From the NCBI RefSeq assembly GCF_905475465.1, contig NC_062246.1, positions 11,434,001-11,498,000 on the forward strand: 64,000 nucleotides of DNA, given 5' to 3'. The DNA comes from Pieris napi. Taxonomy: Eukaryota; Arthropoda; Insecta; Lepidoptera; Pieridae. Below the pieces are notes generated by a model. That model ran no database searches, was not told the origin of the DNA, and saw only the letters and a list, made by a program, of their open reading frames with translations. Each line of letters starts with the position of its first letter. The stretch's first letter is position 1. A program made the position numbers and the translations under genes. Below, piece by piece: positions 33,500 to 48,400 of this stretch.

Positions 33500-36400
33500 G
33501 TAAGTCGCCTATTTATTTTCATAGTAGACTTTCTAAACTTATAACCCCTAAACATAAAAATATCTCCTATTAGGGTAGTTGGCTGAATACAAAGTTAAAG
33601 TCAAAAATCATTTATTCATTTAGATAACACAATGTACACTTATAGTTAGGTAGGCGAATAGGGGAAATTTCTGTAATACTCGAGCGTGACAGTTTAATAT
33701 ATGATAATAATAATATATAATATATATAATAATATTTACATTATCTTAGTGTTTAGGAGAGTGCTTTAGTACAACTTGAAAGGCAAGTTCTTTAGCGTAG
33801 CGTTTACTAAAGCAAGTAGCGTTTACATGTTTCAACTAAAGTACTATCCTAAAGCACTCTCCTAAACACTAAGATAATGTAAATCGGCCTTTAGACCTAA
33901 TAGCCTATACCTTGTAAAGTATTTAGCTCTATATGTAGTGACGCGCGCCTAGGATAGACGATCAGATTAGTAAAAAAAAATCGATAGTCTGAAATACTCG
34001 AGCGCGTCAGGTTAAGATATTGGTGGTTGATTTTAGTGTTTTAAGACTAAGTTTAACTAATCTGACGATAAGTCCTTGACGCCGCCGAGTTATAGGGTCG
34101 CGAACTTGTAAAAAAAACGTTAATCCGGCATTCTCGAGCGCGATTTTTTTATTTTGAAGAATATAATCTAAAACTTACTAAAAACACAAAATCTGCCGGT
34201 TTCCGGATCTACATTTGGACGGTATTATTTTTAAGAAATAATTTCCCAATGTGTACTTAAAAATAAATAACCACTTTTTTGATACACGACTTAATTTTTT
34301 TAATCGATCAACTAAATATGAACATTCAGTTGAGACCCCCTGTATATAATAGGCCAACTGTAAATCCCGTCTTGTTTCTAATGTATTGTATTGTATTTCT
34401 AAGACAAACAATCGTTAATCATCGCACGCTATTCGGGACTTCAAATATCATCGTTGTCTGCCAACAACTCAAATACTTTATTATCACTTGAATTGCCTAT
34501 GCGACTAAATTGTTGTTTAGTCTTTAAAGGTTGTTTAGTCTAGCTTATCTTAGAATTGGCATTACAAAATGATGATTGACAGTCTTTGTTTAGATGGCTT
34601 TGTAAACATTTCTATATGTTTATTAAATGCGATTTCACTATAATTATTTTATATGCGTATTCGTAAGTCGCACGTAAATTAAATCATTATAACAATGTAT
34701 GTATGAACTGTATCATTGTTTAGTACGGACTTTTAAGAGTCTCTAGGACGCCGGTGACCTTTGAGGATGAAAGGCGGTAGGCGTTCACGTTGATCCAAAT
34801 TGATGGCAATTCATATAGCCAAAAAACTTAAGTGGAAATGGCCGGGCCATACCGCGTATAAAAGCGAATTCGCCCTCTTGCACGGTGGGCTGACGAGCTT
34901 AGGAAGTTGGTAGAGAGTATTGGGAGAAAAATGCTCAAAACAGAGAGAGATGGAGCCAATTGGAGGAGGTCTATACTCAATAAGAGGTCCTTGAAAAAAA
35001 AATATTTTAAGTGTATTTTCGTAAATTGTTTCAAGGAATAAATATAAAGCCAAAAAAATTACATCGAACGAATCTTGGTATTAGTGTGTAAATCAAATAC
35101 GTTTTTAAATTTAGCGCTTAGTGTCTATATATTCACACTCAAACTCAAAATAACTTTATTCATATAGGTAACCAAGTTCACATAAGTGAAGGTTCATAAG
35201 AACGTCAACAGAAAAGGTGTTAAATTGATTCTAAATTTACATTTAGAATCAATTTCGTAGTAGTTGAGTAGAGCAGGCAAGAACAACTGGCAAGAAATTC
35301 TCCGCCACTCTTTTTAATCGCTCTTAAGAGTAACTTCAATAATCAAAAAGAATTGAAAGTATTTCCTCAATAATTAGACAAATAATTTTTAATTCCAACG
35401 ATCAATGCTCAGTAGAGTCAATATGTACTTTATTTAGATTAATATTTATTGTTTAAGTTACGAAAGTGTCACACTTTCCGAGTATCATAATTGTTTGAAT
35501 TCACACTAAATCTTGCTGCAATACCGTGCTAGCACAAGATAGCACAGCCGTCTTCTCTGCTCACTTTCCTGATCTTAATTTAAACAAATGTATTTAAATT
35601 ATAGATAAATAAATATTATCTTAGTAGTTATAGTTCGCGTGATTGGAATATTAAAAAATCCAAGTATCTAGCGAGAAGCAACTTCTATTGTGGCTTAAAG
35701 ACTATACACATTTGGCAGACGAGTTTGTTTTTCTAGATTTTGTTCACAGATATTGAAGCAAGCCGAGGTCACGATTCCGTACCAACTATTTATTCGGGTA
35801 GACACAGGTGGTGACTACAAATACTATAAAAGTTATTTACGCTTTAAAGTGAGGTTTTTCCCCTGACTAAAATAATGTTGTACCTATCCGACCAAATCTA
35901 TTGTGTACTGTGTTTAACCTGCATGCAAATTCTTAGGTCATTGAACGGATAGAATTACACCGCTTGTCAAAAGACATAAATAGCCAGGTGGAAATATAAT
36001 TTTACTAGCAACCCGCTCCGACTTTGCACAGATTTATTGACAGACATTCATTCATTTCATTCAAGGAGCATTCTTTCATTTGGATATGACTTACTATCTC
36101 GATGGGGCAGACGGCATCCACTGTGAGTCTTCGGTCGTATTCGGTCTCGTATTTCACACCAAGTCTTTCTGGCTCTCTTTGCCTCATCTGCAAGCCCGCT
36201 CTCCGTGCTGGTTCCAATCAAGTGCCTGCTTGGGGATATATAACCCTAAGGCTTCTGATAACCAGTCCTCAAAGTGCTTAATATGTAAGCATATTTTTGG
36301 TGGAACAGGAGTCAAACGGGCATGCTCATCTGATGTTAAGTGATACCGCTGCCCATAGACACTCTCAAAGCCAGAGGGCTTGCGAATTGGTACGGTTCTT

Positions 36401-39400
36401 TTCTTGAAGGACCCTAAGTCGAATTGGTTCGGAAATACTTCAGTGGGCAGCTGGTTTCACATAGTGGTGCGCGGCAAAAACTGCCTTAAAAACGCTCAGT
36501 TTTCGAACGACGGACTACAGTATAGAATACTAATTCCCGTATCACCTCGACGTCCGATGAAGAAGCTCAGCTGCAAGTACTGAATCTTATCCTCTGAACG
36601 CTCCTTGATAAATGCGGTAGAAGATAAGAGTGACCCCACATCTCCACGCAACGCCAACGGAAAGGGTCGTCGACGATTCGAGCTTCCGCCCACAGATTAG
36701 AATAGTACTCCATTACTCACTCCATACGTGTGTGTGTGAACAATGTACATACTGATCACATTCACACATTCTATATATTAAATTTTTCGTATACAAAGTT
36801 GCTAAGAGCCAAAGCAACGAGCAACGTCGTAAAAAATGTAAATTACAACAAAATATCGCAAGTGCAATGTTGCAGCTAATTAAAGGTTGACCTTTGTTGC
36901 CATGTTTACATTGACGTTTTGAAGAGTCTTATGATGATGTATTTTACTGCTTGGCATCTTCTGGTAATATATTTTATCACTGACTTATGACTGGCCTTTT
37001 TGGACACTCATTTTAGTGGGTGCTTTGAGGGATGAATATGCTCTTTTTGGAGTCAATTCCACAGTTCGCTAGCTTTTTGTATAATTGGAGAATATACTTA
37101 TTACTTATATGCCCATCTTCATTGCGTATGAGTACCACCTTCGTGGCTTAATGGCAAACAAACGTTGACCCAACAAAACTACGTGCGAGTGCACGTTAGT
37201 CAAAAGTGCTAAACGGTAATAAATGGAAAAATACAAGAACAGAGTGACTTCCTCTTAATAGAGACTGAAAGTAGTGTTATTGGACACTTTCTTATGTTAA
37301 ATATCGTTTTTAGTATGTATGTATGTTTATATTTATTCATAAAAAGTTACACTTTCAATTAAACCATGCCCCGCAAAACTGCTTACACAGTTTGACTGCA
37401 TTTAATTCGCTTTATATAAACATAGCTTATAAATTATTAAATTAGGTTATATTGATTAGCCTTTATTGCTGACACCCATACAATGTAATAACAATTATTT
37501 AAGTTACATAAAAAAAAAAACACTTAATTCTAACACATAAATAAAATAAAACTTAATCTTATGCATCATATGACCCGCTTTTGGTGATCAGCGTGTCCTG
37601 TGACACGTAGGCCTCTTCCAGCTGTTTCCATTCTTTTCTGTTATTAGCTCTTCTTGTCCAAGTTGTGCCTCCTATTATCTTAATATCGTCTGCCCATCTC
37701 TTGGTCGGTCTTCCTCTTTTCCTTTTTCCATCACGTGGTTGCCAGTCTGTAATTATTTTTGTCCATTTCAACCTGCTATCTCTCGTCATGTGCCCAGTCC
37801 AGCGCCATTTCAACTGCCTTATTTTCTTTATAATGTCTTCTACTTTGGTCGTTGATCTGATCTCTTCTGCTCTTTTTCGATGTCTCAGTGTTACACCCAC
37901 CATGCTTCTTTCCATTCCTCTTTGGCATGTTCTCAACTTTAGAAGATGTTTCTGAGATAAAGCCCAAGTCTCGCAGCCGTATGTAACACATGGTAGGATA
38001 CATAGATTGAACACCTTTTTCTTAGCTACTATTGGGAAGTCTTTACTTTTAAGTACTTCCTTGAGTGACCAAAATCTCTTCCAGGCGCTAGACACTCTTC
38101 TTTCTATCTCAAGATCCATTTGGTCATGAAATGATATTATTTGCCCTAAATATACGTAGTGATCTACATATTCGATAGCATCTCCTCCTATTTGTATCAT
38201 AATAGTTTCTCTATTTGTCATTATTTTCGTTTTAGATTTGTTCATAGAAAGCCCAACTATCTTGCTTGCTTCTGTCAGCTGTTGCAGCATAGTTTGAAGC
38301 GTCTTTGCGTTATCTGAAATGATCACTAAATCGTCTGCGAATCTTAGGTGGTTCAGTTGTCTGCCGTTTATGTTTATGCCGACCTTATCCCATTCCAAAT
38401 TTCTAAATAAACTCTCCAAAATGGCTGAGAAGAGTTTTGGGGACAAAGGATCGCCCTGTCTCACACCCCTGGCTATAGGAAATTCTTCACCCGTTGTCTC
38501 TAGTTTGATATAAGCCGTGCTACTTGTATATATATTTCTAATTATACGTATGTATTTTTTTGGTATACCTTGTTGTATTAAGGCTCTCCAGAGGGAATCG
38601 TGCTTTATAGAGTCGAATGCTTTACTGTAGTCTACAAAAGCGATGTATAGTGCTTTTCCGTATTCTTTGCACTTTTGTATTAGCTGTTTTATAACATGTA
38701 TATGATCTACAGTTGAGAATCCGGATCTGAATCCAGCTTGTTCCATGGGTTGTTGTTCATCCATTACCTTCGTTATTCTTCGCAGGATCATTTTGGAGAA
38801 AACTTTATACATGTTGGACATAAGGCTTATAGGTCTATAGTTTTCTATGATGTTCCTGTCACCCTTTTTGTGGAGCAGTGTAATTATGTTCTTCGTCCAT
38901 TGAGAAGGTATGTATTCCGTTTTTAGTATGGTGTTGAATAGTTCAGTAAGTTTTCTTAGGTTCCCTGGTGCTGCTGATGATACTTTGATCATCTCATTAG
39001 TTATGTGATCTGGTCCAGGCGCTTTTCCATTTTGTAGGCTTTTGATAGCATGCTCCGTTTCTGAAAGGAGAAATTTAGGTACCTCTTCTTCGTCTTGTTC
39101 AAGATTTACTGGATTCTGTGAGGTATTATCAGTCTCTAGTGAGTAGAGGTTTCTGTAGAAGTCTGTTGCAGTTTTCAATATATCTTTTCTTTTTGTCTGT
39201 TGTTTGCCTACGTAATTCTTAATGTTCGGTATCCATTGTTTTGTTTCTACGAGTTCATTTAGAGCTTTTTTAACTCCTCCTGTCTTGGTTATATGGTAAT
39301 TAAGTGCTTCTATTCTTCTTTTGGTTCTTTCTTTCTTAATATTGTTACTAATTTTCTTACTTACTTCTGATATCAATTTTAGATTTTGCTTGTTTTTTCC

Positions 39401-42400
39401 AAGTTTTAAGAGCTGTTTTCTTTCTTCCATTAGCTTTTGAGTTTCTTTTCCAATTTGTTTCTTGTTAGTTTTTGGGGGATTGCGACTTAGAGTTCCAAAT
39501 ATTTCATTTACTTCATTGATATATTTTCCTTCTATCTGGTTTTTGACTTCATTGTCAGGGATTTGTTTTACTATCATTAGCTTTGTTTTTGTGTTGTATT
39601 TATTTCTACTTTTCTTTGGTTCGATACATTTTATGGTGGCTCTTACTAATCGATGATTGGTGTTGAAGTTGAGTTGATTTAATACACTAACGTTCTGAAA
39701 GGGTTTCCTATTGTTGGTTCCGATGTAGTCGATTTCATTTTTGTGGCGTCCGTCCGGTGATATCCATGTCCACTTCTTCGCCGTAACTTTTTTGAAGAAA
39801 CTGTTCATGAATGCTAAGTTATTTTCGAGAGCGAGATTGAGCATTCGTTCTCCATTTTTGCTCCTTGGGCCGAAGCCGAAGTCGCCTATGATGTTCTCTT
39901 CACCAGGACGTCTGCGTCCTATTCTTCCATTGAAATCGCCCATAACTATGATGTTTTTGAAAGTATTTTGTAAAACTGTAGTCAATTGGTTGTAAAACTT
40001 ATCTTTGATATGTTCTTCATGATTTTCAGTAGGTGCATAAATTTGTATAATTGACCATTTGTCCTTGAAACCTGGAAAGTTTATATTAAGAATGGCTATT
40101 CTATCTGATATGCCCTTAAATTCTTCTATATTTGGCTGTAAGTATTTTTTTAACCATAAAGCCTACTCCATGGGATCCTTTTATTTCGCCTTTATAATAG
40201 AAGATATACTCTGTATGATCTTCAATGCTTTCGCCTATTCTTCTTATTTCGCTTAATCCTAATATGTCCCAGTTTATCTTTAAAAGAGCTAACTCTAGCT
40301 CGGTAAGTTTTTCGTGTGTTCTCAATGATAGACAGTTCAGAGTGGCGATATAAAGTATCTTATTTTCGATTCGGCTTGGAGTGATGGAACTTGTAATGTT
40401 TTTGTGAATCTTCTCATCTCGTTTCTGAGCTGGAAGGGAGTGGTCGACAGCCCCCACGGTGACCAGCCGGCTTGGGGTGGTTAGTGCGTTTTGTCTTTTG
40501 TTGTTGTGTTTGAAAGAATTATGTTGGTTCGAGCGGTCGGGGGCGCATGCTAGTTTTTTTGCTGTTTCGGCGTTGAATTCGAGCCATGCGCTTCGTAGTA
40601 ATCAAGTAAGTTTATTTTTTTACTTGTTGGTTGGGGTTGATATTGTTTCGGAGATTCTGAGAAGTTTCTCTTTCTTTTTTCAGATTTCTCATGCGTATTC
40701 TCGTATATAACGAGCTTATCTTTTTTAATGTGGCAAGTTTTCCCTTTAGCACGTTCAGCTTTTAGTTCGATTTGTAATAGTTTTCTTTTTTCTAATACTT
40801 CTTTGGAAAAATCTTCTTTTACATACATGTTAGATGGGAGTTTGTTTCCATTTTTCAGTACCTCGTATTTTCTCCAAAGGCTAGTAAAGTTAACGAGGAC
40901 TGGGCGAGGATTTTCACTCTTTTTGCCCAGTCTATAAGCTGAGCTTAGCTCTTTAGGGTCCAAGGATAAACCAGTTGAATTATTTATCAACTTCAGCATG
41001 TGTGTAAGCAGGTTAGGTTCTTCTTGTTGGTTTTCATGTATGCCAAAAAATACTAAATTATTTTTCCTTTTCCCATCTTCAAGGAATTTTACTTTGTCTT
41101 TTAGAACGACGATCTCCGATTTAAGTTTCTTGTTTTCTTCAGTTAATTCTACTAACTTCACATTTATACTGCTTACGACGGACTTTGTTACACTTTCTGT
41201 TATAATTCTCGTCTGATCTTCCAACTTTTCGCACAGCTTTTGGTGTATCGATTCTATAAGGTATTCCATTTCTTTTTTGTCCATACTTTGAAATGTTGTT
41301 TCTAATTTTTTTTTTTTTTTTTTTTATTACAGAATTATTTTTCCTTTTATATTCTATCCGTTAGAAATAGATTAGATATCTTCAAGTAAAATTATAAAAA
41401 CAAAAATTCGAAATTAATTGAAGTGTCAATATTCCGTGTCTAGGTTTGAACTAGGGCCGATACAAATGTTCGATTCAGGAACACAGCTTATCTGCGACGC
41501 CGAGATACTGTATGACGAAGAGGACGAATTACTTGAACAGTTTCTTTCTTGAGTGACGTTTACAAGGAGTGACTAATGTAATATTAGGTCGCTGCAAGTC
41601 ACGTATACCCGTTTAACATCACTGTTACAAAGTCGTAGTTTTTTCTTCTTTTTGTAGTAATATCAACAAAAATTGACTGATCCTTGTTCCAAGTCACTTG
41701 CACTAGATTTGTACACGCACTTTTAATTGTTTTAGTCAAAACGAAAAGTCACCGTTGCAATAACACAAATTAAAACGTGAAAATGTTCTATTTTTTACAC
41801 TAATAATGAGGCAGATACGTTTGCCTATGGTATATCTTCTCCTGGTTCAGTTTGATATTTACTTTTTATTGTGTATTCTCACTTATTTCTATTTTTAATT
41901 GGTTATTTTGTGAGGACTCGATATTCAACTTGCGCCTACCCGCAACGAAATTAGGTTATATTAATACAATTAATTTACGTAAATGATTATAACGTATTTT
42001 TTATTAAACGTTTAAATTTAGTAAATTAGATTAGTTTTAAATTACTTGTTAGTCTTAAGTTCTCCTAGATAAGTTAGCCTAGATCGTAATGTTAAATAAT
42101 GTCGTTGTTCAGAGACAATTTATAAAAAAACAATTAAAAAAAAACTGATGACCTCAATTTGATTTGTACTGAATGAACCTGAATTAAACTAAGGTTTTCC
42201 TTAAATAGCACTGACACGCTTTAATAACTTTTATCTTTTCGTGTGTTTTTTTTCAAATTACTGTTTTGGCCTTGTCCTTTATTTTTTATTTGTTATTGTC
42301 ACGTCTCTAAATGTGTGTAAGCGGGTAATATTAACACGGATAATTCATTTATCCTAGGTGAGATTCAGTTATCTATCTAGCCATATACCAAACAAGTGGT

Positions 42401-45400
42401 GGTTTTAATTTTTTTTTGATTTATTGAGAAGCTCACTCCATGAAGACCCTTTATCTGCCCAATGTAGCAAAAGACATAGTGGTCGTATTCTTCAATATTA
42501 CAGCCAATTTTTCTTACTTCGGAAAGCCAAGGATAGCCATCATAGCCAGGATAGACTACTGTCTATCCTACTTTACACCTATTATACCTTACTAGGTAAC
42601 TCTCATTTGACGATAAATATTTCTAGTAGTTAAATAAGAAAGTATTTTTTTGTGGCTATTTTTCGTGTTCGTCTCTGTTTTCCTCTCGGAGGATGGTCGC
42701 TGGACCCCTCGGTGATCAGCCTGCTTGGGGAGGATATCATTTATTATATAGCAAAGTTAGACAAGTACGTGGGACTCTAAACCCTGAGGTCGTAAATATC
42801 TCTTTGCATTAATACATTTATGAATGTACGTATGTAGTATGGACTATGTTTCCGCCCATTCGGTTCGTTTTGTCCTGGCTAATAAAGCCAGCCTATCTCC
42901 TTCCAGAAGCTCAGAAGTTTCCCGAGCACTTCACAGGCTTTACAGATTTCTGTTCGTTGGGAAGCAGCCACGCATTTCAGGACTACGTGGTTGACTGATC
43001 CCTCTGCGCTGAAAAATCTAATGCATAAGGGACTGTCCCGCCAAGGACATATGTTTATTAATGATTTATCAATGTGAGCAAATAAAAGTTTCTCATTTGG
43101 TGAGGAAAATACCAGAAGGCTGATCACTTCAATAGATTACGGAAATATACAGAAGGTTGAGGTCAATACCAAGGGTCATTGTTTTTTACAACACCAGACA
43201 AGATGGACAATAAATCTGTAGAATGAAGATAAACATGCGAATAACAAAATTTAATTAAAACTGTTCGTTTATCTCCTTTTTCCCGAAGGGGTGGGCAGAG
43301 ACCATGGATCTCCACTTGCTACGGTCCTGGTCACTGGTCCATGCATCATCAGTTATAGGTACTTTTAACTTGTCTCTTCTCTAGCAACTCCTGGATTTGG
43401 TCCAGGTATATCCGACAATACAGATTACAGATTTAAGAAAAACAACTAAGGTAACAGATGTTACAATAAAAATAAATAAATTAAAGTGGAAATTGGCGGG
43501 GCAAGAGTAACAGAAAAGTGGAGCAAAAATAACTAAACTGGTAACCAAGGTATAGCAAACAAAAGGGAGACTTAGAAGGTGGATAGACCAAATTAAAGAA
43601 ACAGCAGGTACATGGCAGTGAGAGGCACAGTGCCGAGAGGAATGGCGGGATTTGGAGGAAATCTTTGCCAACACAACTTTGGGCACACAGATACCTAAAA
43701 GAAGATTGAAATAGAAACGTGTAAAAGTCTCTGAATCAAAGGCTATTATTATTACTATTATTATTTTAATTATCTTAATATTTATAAATTACGCGTCACG
43801 TTGTTTGTCCGCTATGGACTCCTAAACTACTTAACCGATTTCAATCAAATTTGCACACCGTTTGCAGTTTGATCTAACTTAAAAGATAGGATAGCTTCTA
43901 TATAATATATATAATACTACTATACGTGTGAATCTCACTGAACTCCTCTTAAACGGCTGGACCTATTTGAATGTTTTTTGCATGCGTTTGGGTGGAGCCT
44001 TGGCTGGTTTAGATTCACAAATCAGCCCGGCAGATGGCGCTGCAGTCGGTACTTTCATACTTTGTTTAATATCCTAATCGCTTGAAATATCATGCAGGAC
44101 AACGTCTGTGGGGTCCGCTAGTTATTATATAAACCCAACCCTATCTCACCATCCACGGTTGCCTTGTATATCCTACTGGCGTAGTCCTGCTCTTTCGTGA
44201 ATTTTGTAAACGTTGTTGACATTCATAAGCATGCTCTAAGAAGCATCTAAATTGAATAAACGTATTTTGATTTGATTTGATTTGATTTACTGGTTAACCG
44301 CTTCTCATCATTCATGGCCAAACCACCTAATCATCTCTTTCGTATCTAACGTCCTCTTTTAAAATTTAATGTCATATATTCTACGTCAATGTCAAAAGTT
44401 ATTATCTACTAGCTGTAGCCCGTGACTTATCTGTGCAGTATTAAAATAATATTTGTCCAAATGATGTAGCGTGAAAGACATATTTTATCTACTTTAAATA
44501 CCAGAAGCGATAAAAGTATCTATTTTCATTTAGGAATCAATTTATTACTACCAAATGTGCATTTGAAATAAATTATCAATCTTTATTCTAGTTATGTAGT
44601 TATTACACATAAGATATACTGTGGCGCGCTTTTTTGTAGGTCTATTTAAGATAAACATTACCATCATACATTACATATACGTGTAACTCTAGCGGTTTTG
44701 GCAGCACACGCCAGAATAGCTCGCTGATGGCAGATTTTTCCTACTTACTTAATATTTTGGATATGTGTTATTCAGATGTATAAGCTACATTATTGTAAAG
44801 TTTCATTAAAGTCCATTCAGTATTTTTTACGTGAAAGAGTAACAAATATCCATCCGAATTCAAACTCAAACTCAAACTCAAAATATCTTTATTCAAGTGG
44901 GTAACCAAGTACACTTTTGAATCGTCAAGTTAACAACGTTACTTACAAACTTTCGCGTTTATAATATTAGTAGGATAAACTGCGTATTATAAAAGCACCG
45001 TGTCACGTCCTTGAAACCATTGCGGTTGTGATCTGGGAACGTTTAAGCAAACTATAAATAAATAAGATTATTGAGTTTAAAACAATGCGTAATACATGTG
45101 GAATTGTTTTATAAAGAATTATACCGTTTAATGATTCATAAATGGTCATAAATAATACATAAGATGTTTATTACATAACATCTATACATGTCGAAGGAGA
45201 TTTGTATATTGCATTTATGTTTGAAACTTAATAACGTATTTTACCTGTTGATTTAAATAGGTCGCAAAATATCGATTATTTTTAAGACATTTTTTCTAAT
45301 CACGAAGCAGACTAACCTTCATTTTTATTAATATAGTCAAACCTGGGTAAGTGAAACTGGATAAGTGAGAGTAATAGCCGGGACCCGTCATTTTTAGCTC

Positions 45401-48400
45401 CCAAAACCTCTATTAGCGAGATACAGAAACCTCTGTATTTCGCTAATAGCTGTGTCGTTTTTCCCTCATCGACCTCCGTAAGTGAGACTGCTACTTATCT
45501 ATACTCTGCGCCACTGGTTTACTTTTTAAAAGTATATTACAGAAACCTTACAGTAGTGAAAGAGTTCCAATTGCCTACTCTACTTTTAGTTTCGTAAACG
45601 ATAAAGAGATCGTGGTTGATGGGAGAGACACTAAAAGAAGATGTCTACTGTGTCCAAATAAGGCGATTAAACAAACATAATAAAAAACCCATACTATATC
45701 AGTACAGTTGCGTAGTTGCGTGCAAATATTTACAGTATATCATGATAATTTTTACATATAATATCATTGTATGTTTACCGTAATAATTATATATTCAAAT
45801 TTAGGTTCTTCGTCATCCAATCCATGTTTATTTAAGTTTTTTATGGCTTAGTTAATTTTGAAGAATAAAGTCGATAGGAAATCAGTGCACATGTGTATGG
45901 AATGCTTTTTATATATAGCAGTGGGCAAACGGGCAGGAGGCTCACCTGATGTTAATTGATAGCCTACATACCATCTTCTAGAAGATATTAATTGTTTATA
46001 TAAACTTCGTTACATTTAAAGAATAACAAATAACATAAATTATTTGGGATGCAACGGGCGGCTTTCGAACAAGCGATCTCTTCCAGGCAACCCGAGTAAG
46101 GAAAAAATTAAGAGTAAAAAGCAACAAAAAAATTTACGAGTGAAACACTGAATTTATATTAACGGTCTTACTCTAAAGGCCCTTCAAGGACATAATATAC
46201 AATTTAGTAAAGTCTATTGTATATGGAATTAGACCAAGCCATATTTGGCGAAGCCCTTCGCACATAAAGATAAATATTTTTCTAATTTGAAGGTTATATG
46301 TCACTTAAATGACAATTAACACTTGACAAAAATGGCGGAATAAATTTGTTTATACAATGTTATTAAATAATTATGATGCGAACGTGATTTCACCACTTAA
46401 CTTGTTCTAGTAATTAGATTAGATTTTTAGGTAAAAAGAACTGCCAGAAAATAAAAGTTGGTCCATGGAAACTTACCATCGAAAAAAAATTTGCTTAAAA
46501 ACCGTCTTTTGTTTTCCAAAATTCTCCCTTTCTAATTGAATTGATGCGCCTGATCCTGTAGTGTGTATTATCTAACGTCCATAGATCGTCTAGAACAGCC
46601 ACCACCTTAGGACTTTTTAAAATTTTTATGTAACACATAATTATTCCCTTAAGTCAAACCTATAATTTAAGTCATTATAGGTTTGAGGAAATAACTATAA
46701 AATTGTTAACGAAATTTTCAAAACACAATGATAAACTGAAATTTAAATTCCGAATAATTTGAATAAATTTTCGAATACACAATGATACATACAAACCAAC
46801 GAATTATTTACTATTTATTTTTTTATTAGTAATCTTACAGCTAAAACGTACATACTATAAAACAAAACACTAAGATAATATAGAAAGCCAAAACAGATTA
46901 CATACATAAACAATATATATATATTCGTATGAAACAGAAAACATGAGTATGAACAAAAAATAACATGAAACAAACGATAAACGATTCAAAGAAAAAGATA
47001 GAGTGCTACTGTTTAAACAAAATCAAAGTGTTCCCACCTCTTCAAATATTTCCTCACATCCTCTTTGGTGAGGTGTAAAATATCAATATCCTCTTAATTA
47101 TTGTTACAGTTAGATAAAACATTCGAGTTCGAGGCACGTGGAACAATTGCGTGTAACTTGTCGCATACGGAGGAGGGATTCTAATAGAAATAACGACAAT
47201 TTAAATTAACGTAAATCACTATGAATTAGATGTTGCCTTAAAGATTTCCTGTTCAACCAAATGTGAGTGTCTGCGCAGTTAAAAGCGCAAAACAGCGCAT
47301 CGCGTATCTGTTTATACAAAACTTGTCACAGCTCCAAGCTCGAAGTTATTTTCGAACCGGTTCAATCTGGTTTTGCGAAACTAACCCAACTCGTGTGTTA
47401 TAGATTGTATGCATCTATGTGTTGTATTATAGAAGCTAATACAGTTTGTAAGTTTCTAATGAAGATAGATACTTCATTATAAGTTTTTTAGACACATCAA
47501 CAACAATATAATTATGATGAAATCACAGCAAACATATTAAAATATCAATATACGTAGACAAATATTTGGCAATCAAAGTCATTTGGCATGAGCTACGACT
47601 ATTGTTTTTATAAATAATATCATAATAAAAAGACAATATAGTTATATACCTACTTATATATTTATACTGCCCCCGCGTTTCTCCTGTGATTTTACTTTGC
47701 CTACCTTTTTAGTACATACCAACATGGAACGTTTCGCTATGCTACCCCAGACTGTTCGGTTTTCCGGAATGAAAACTTTTTAGGTTTTTCTGTGATTTTT
47801 CTATACGTTTATAAATTCTAAACGAACAAATAAAAAAAACGGGTTGAGCGTAGAGGGTAGAACATTAAGGGTTATATGTATTTTTGTACGCTGTATCATA
47901 AAAACAAATAAAATGGTCGAAAAAAAATTTTTTTGGGGTGGACACCCCTTATCACTTAGGGGTTTGAAATATCGATAGAAGCCGATTCTCAGACTTACTG
48001 AATATGCATAAAAAAATGTATAAGAATCGATCAAGCCGTTTCGGAGGAGTATGGTCATTGTGACACGAGAATTTTCTATATTTGAGCTAGTTGATTGACA
48101 GTATCTTTGTTTATAAAATATTAAATAACTTGGTAGATTTACCAAATGTTTTAAGTCCAGTGAATTTCCTCTTAAAACCACAAGAAACACATCAGTCCTT
48201 TTCTACGTTCGAGCAGTGAGGAATATAGTCTCATATTCTCTCATATTCGTGTGATCGATCTAAGAACAATCTGTGTGAAGCGGAAATATGCTGGCTTTGT
48301 TAGTGCACAAACAAGATTGTGAAGATTAATTGGTTAAAGCAACCCAGATTGTGGTGTGATTCATGATGGGTAGCTGAGTCAATAATTCTATTTTTTTTTA

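Larger units (their letters stand above)
37510..41325 (-). mobile_element. Nearly full-length RTE-clade LINE
   Basis: Antisense to Oca2 in intron 1. It carries ORF1 (41284-40550) and ORF2 (40457-37559), a short 3' UTR near 37510-37558, and a 20-base T run (41306-41325) just upstream of ORF1. The RTE clade is indicated by ORF2 with endonuclease plus reverse transcriptase, no RNase H, and the KWRWTGHMTRD ... GRPTKRWADDI C-terminus. Exact 5' end and target duplication not resolved. Confidence 0.9.

Noticed and set aside
37776..38003. Extra small ORFs overlapping the RTE ORF2
   Set aside because: All are out-of-frame shadows of the 808-codon frame.
47801..48190. 129-codon antisense ORF
   Set aside because: It covers the interspersed TCTCAGACTTACTG repeat and its neighbour, so it is a repeat read-through.
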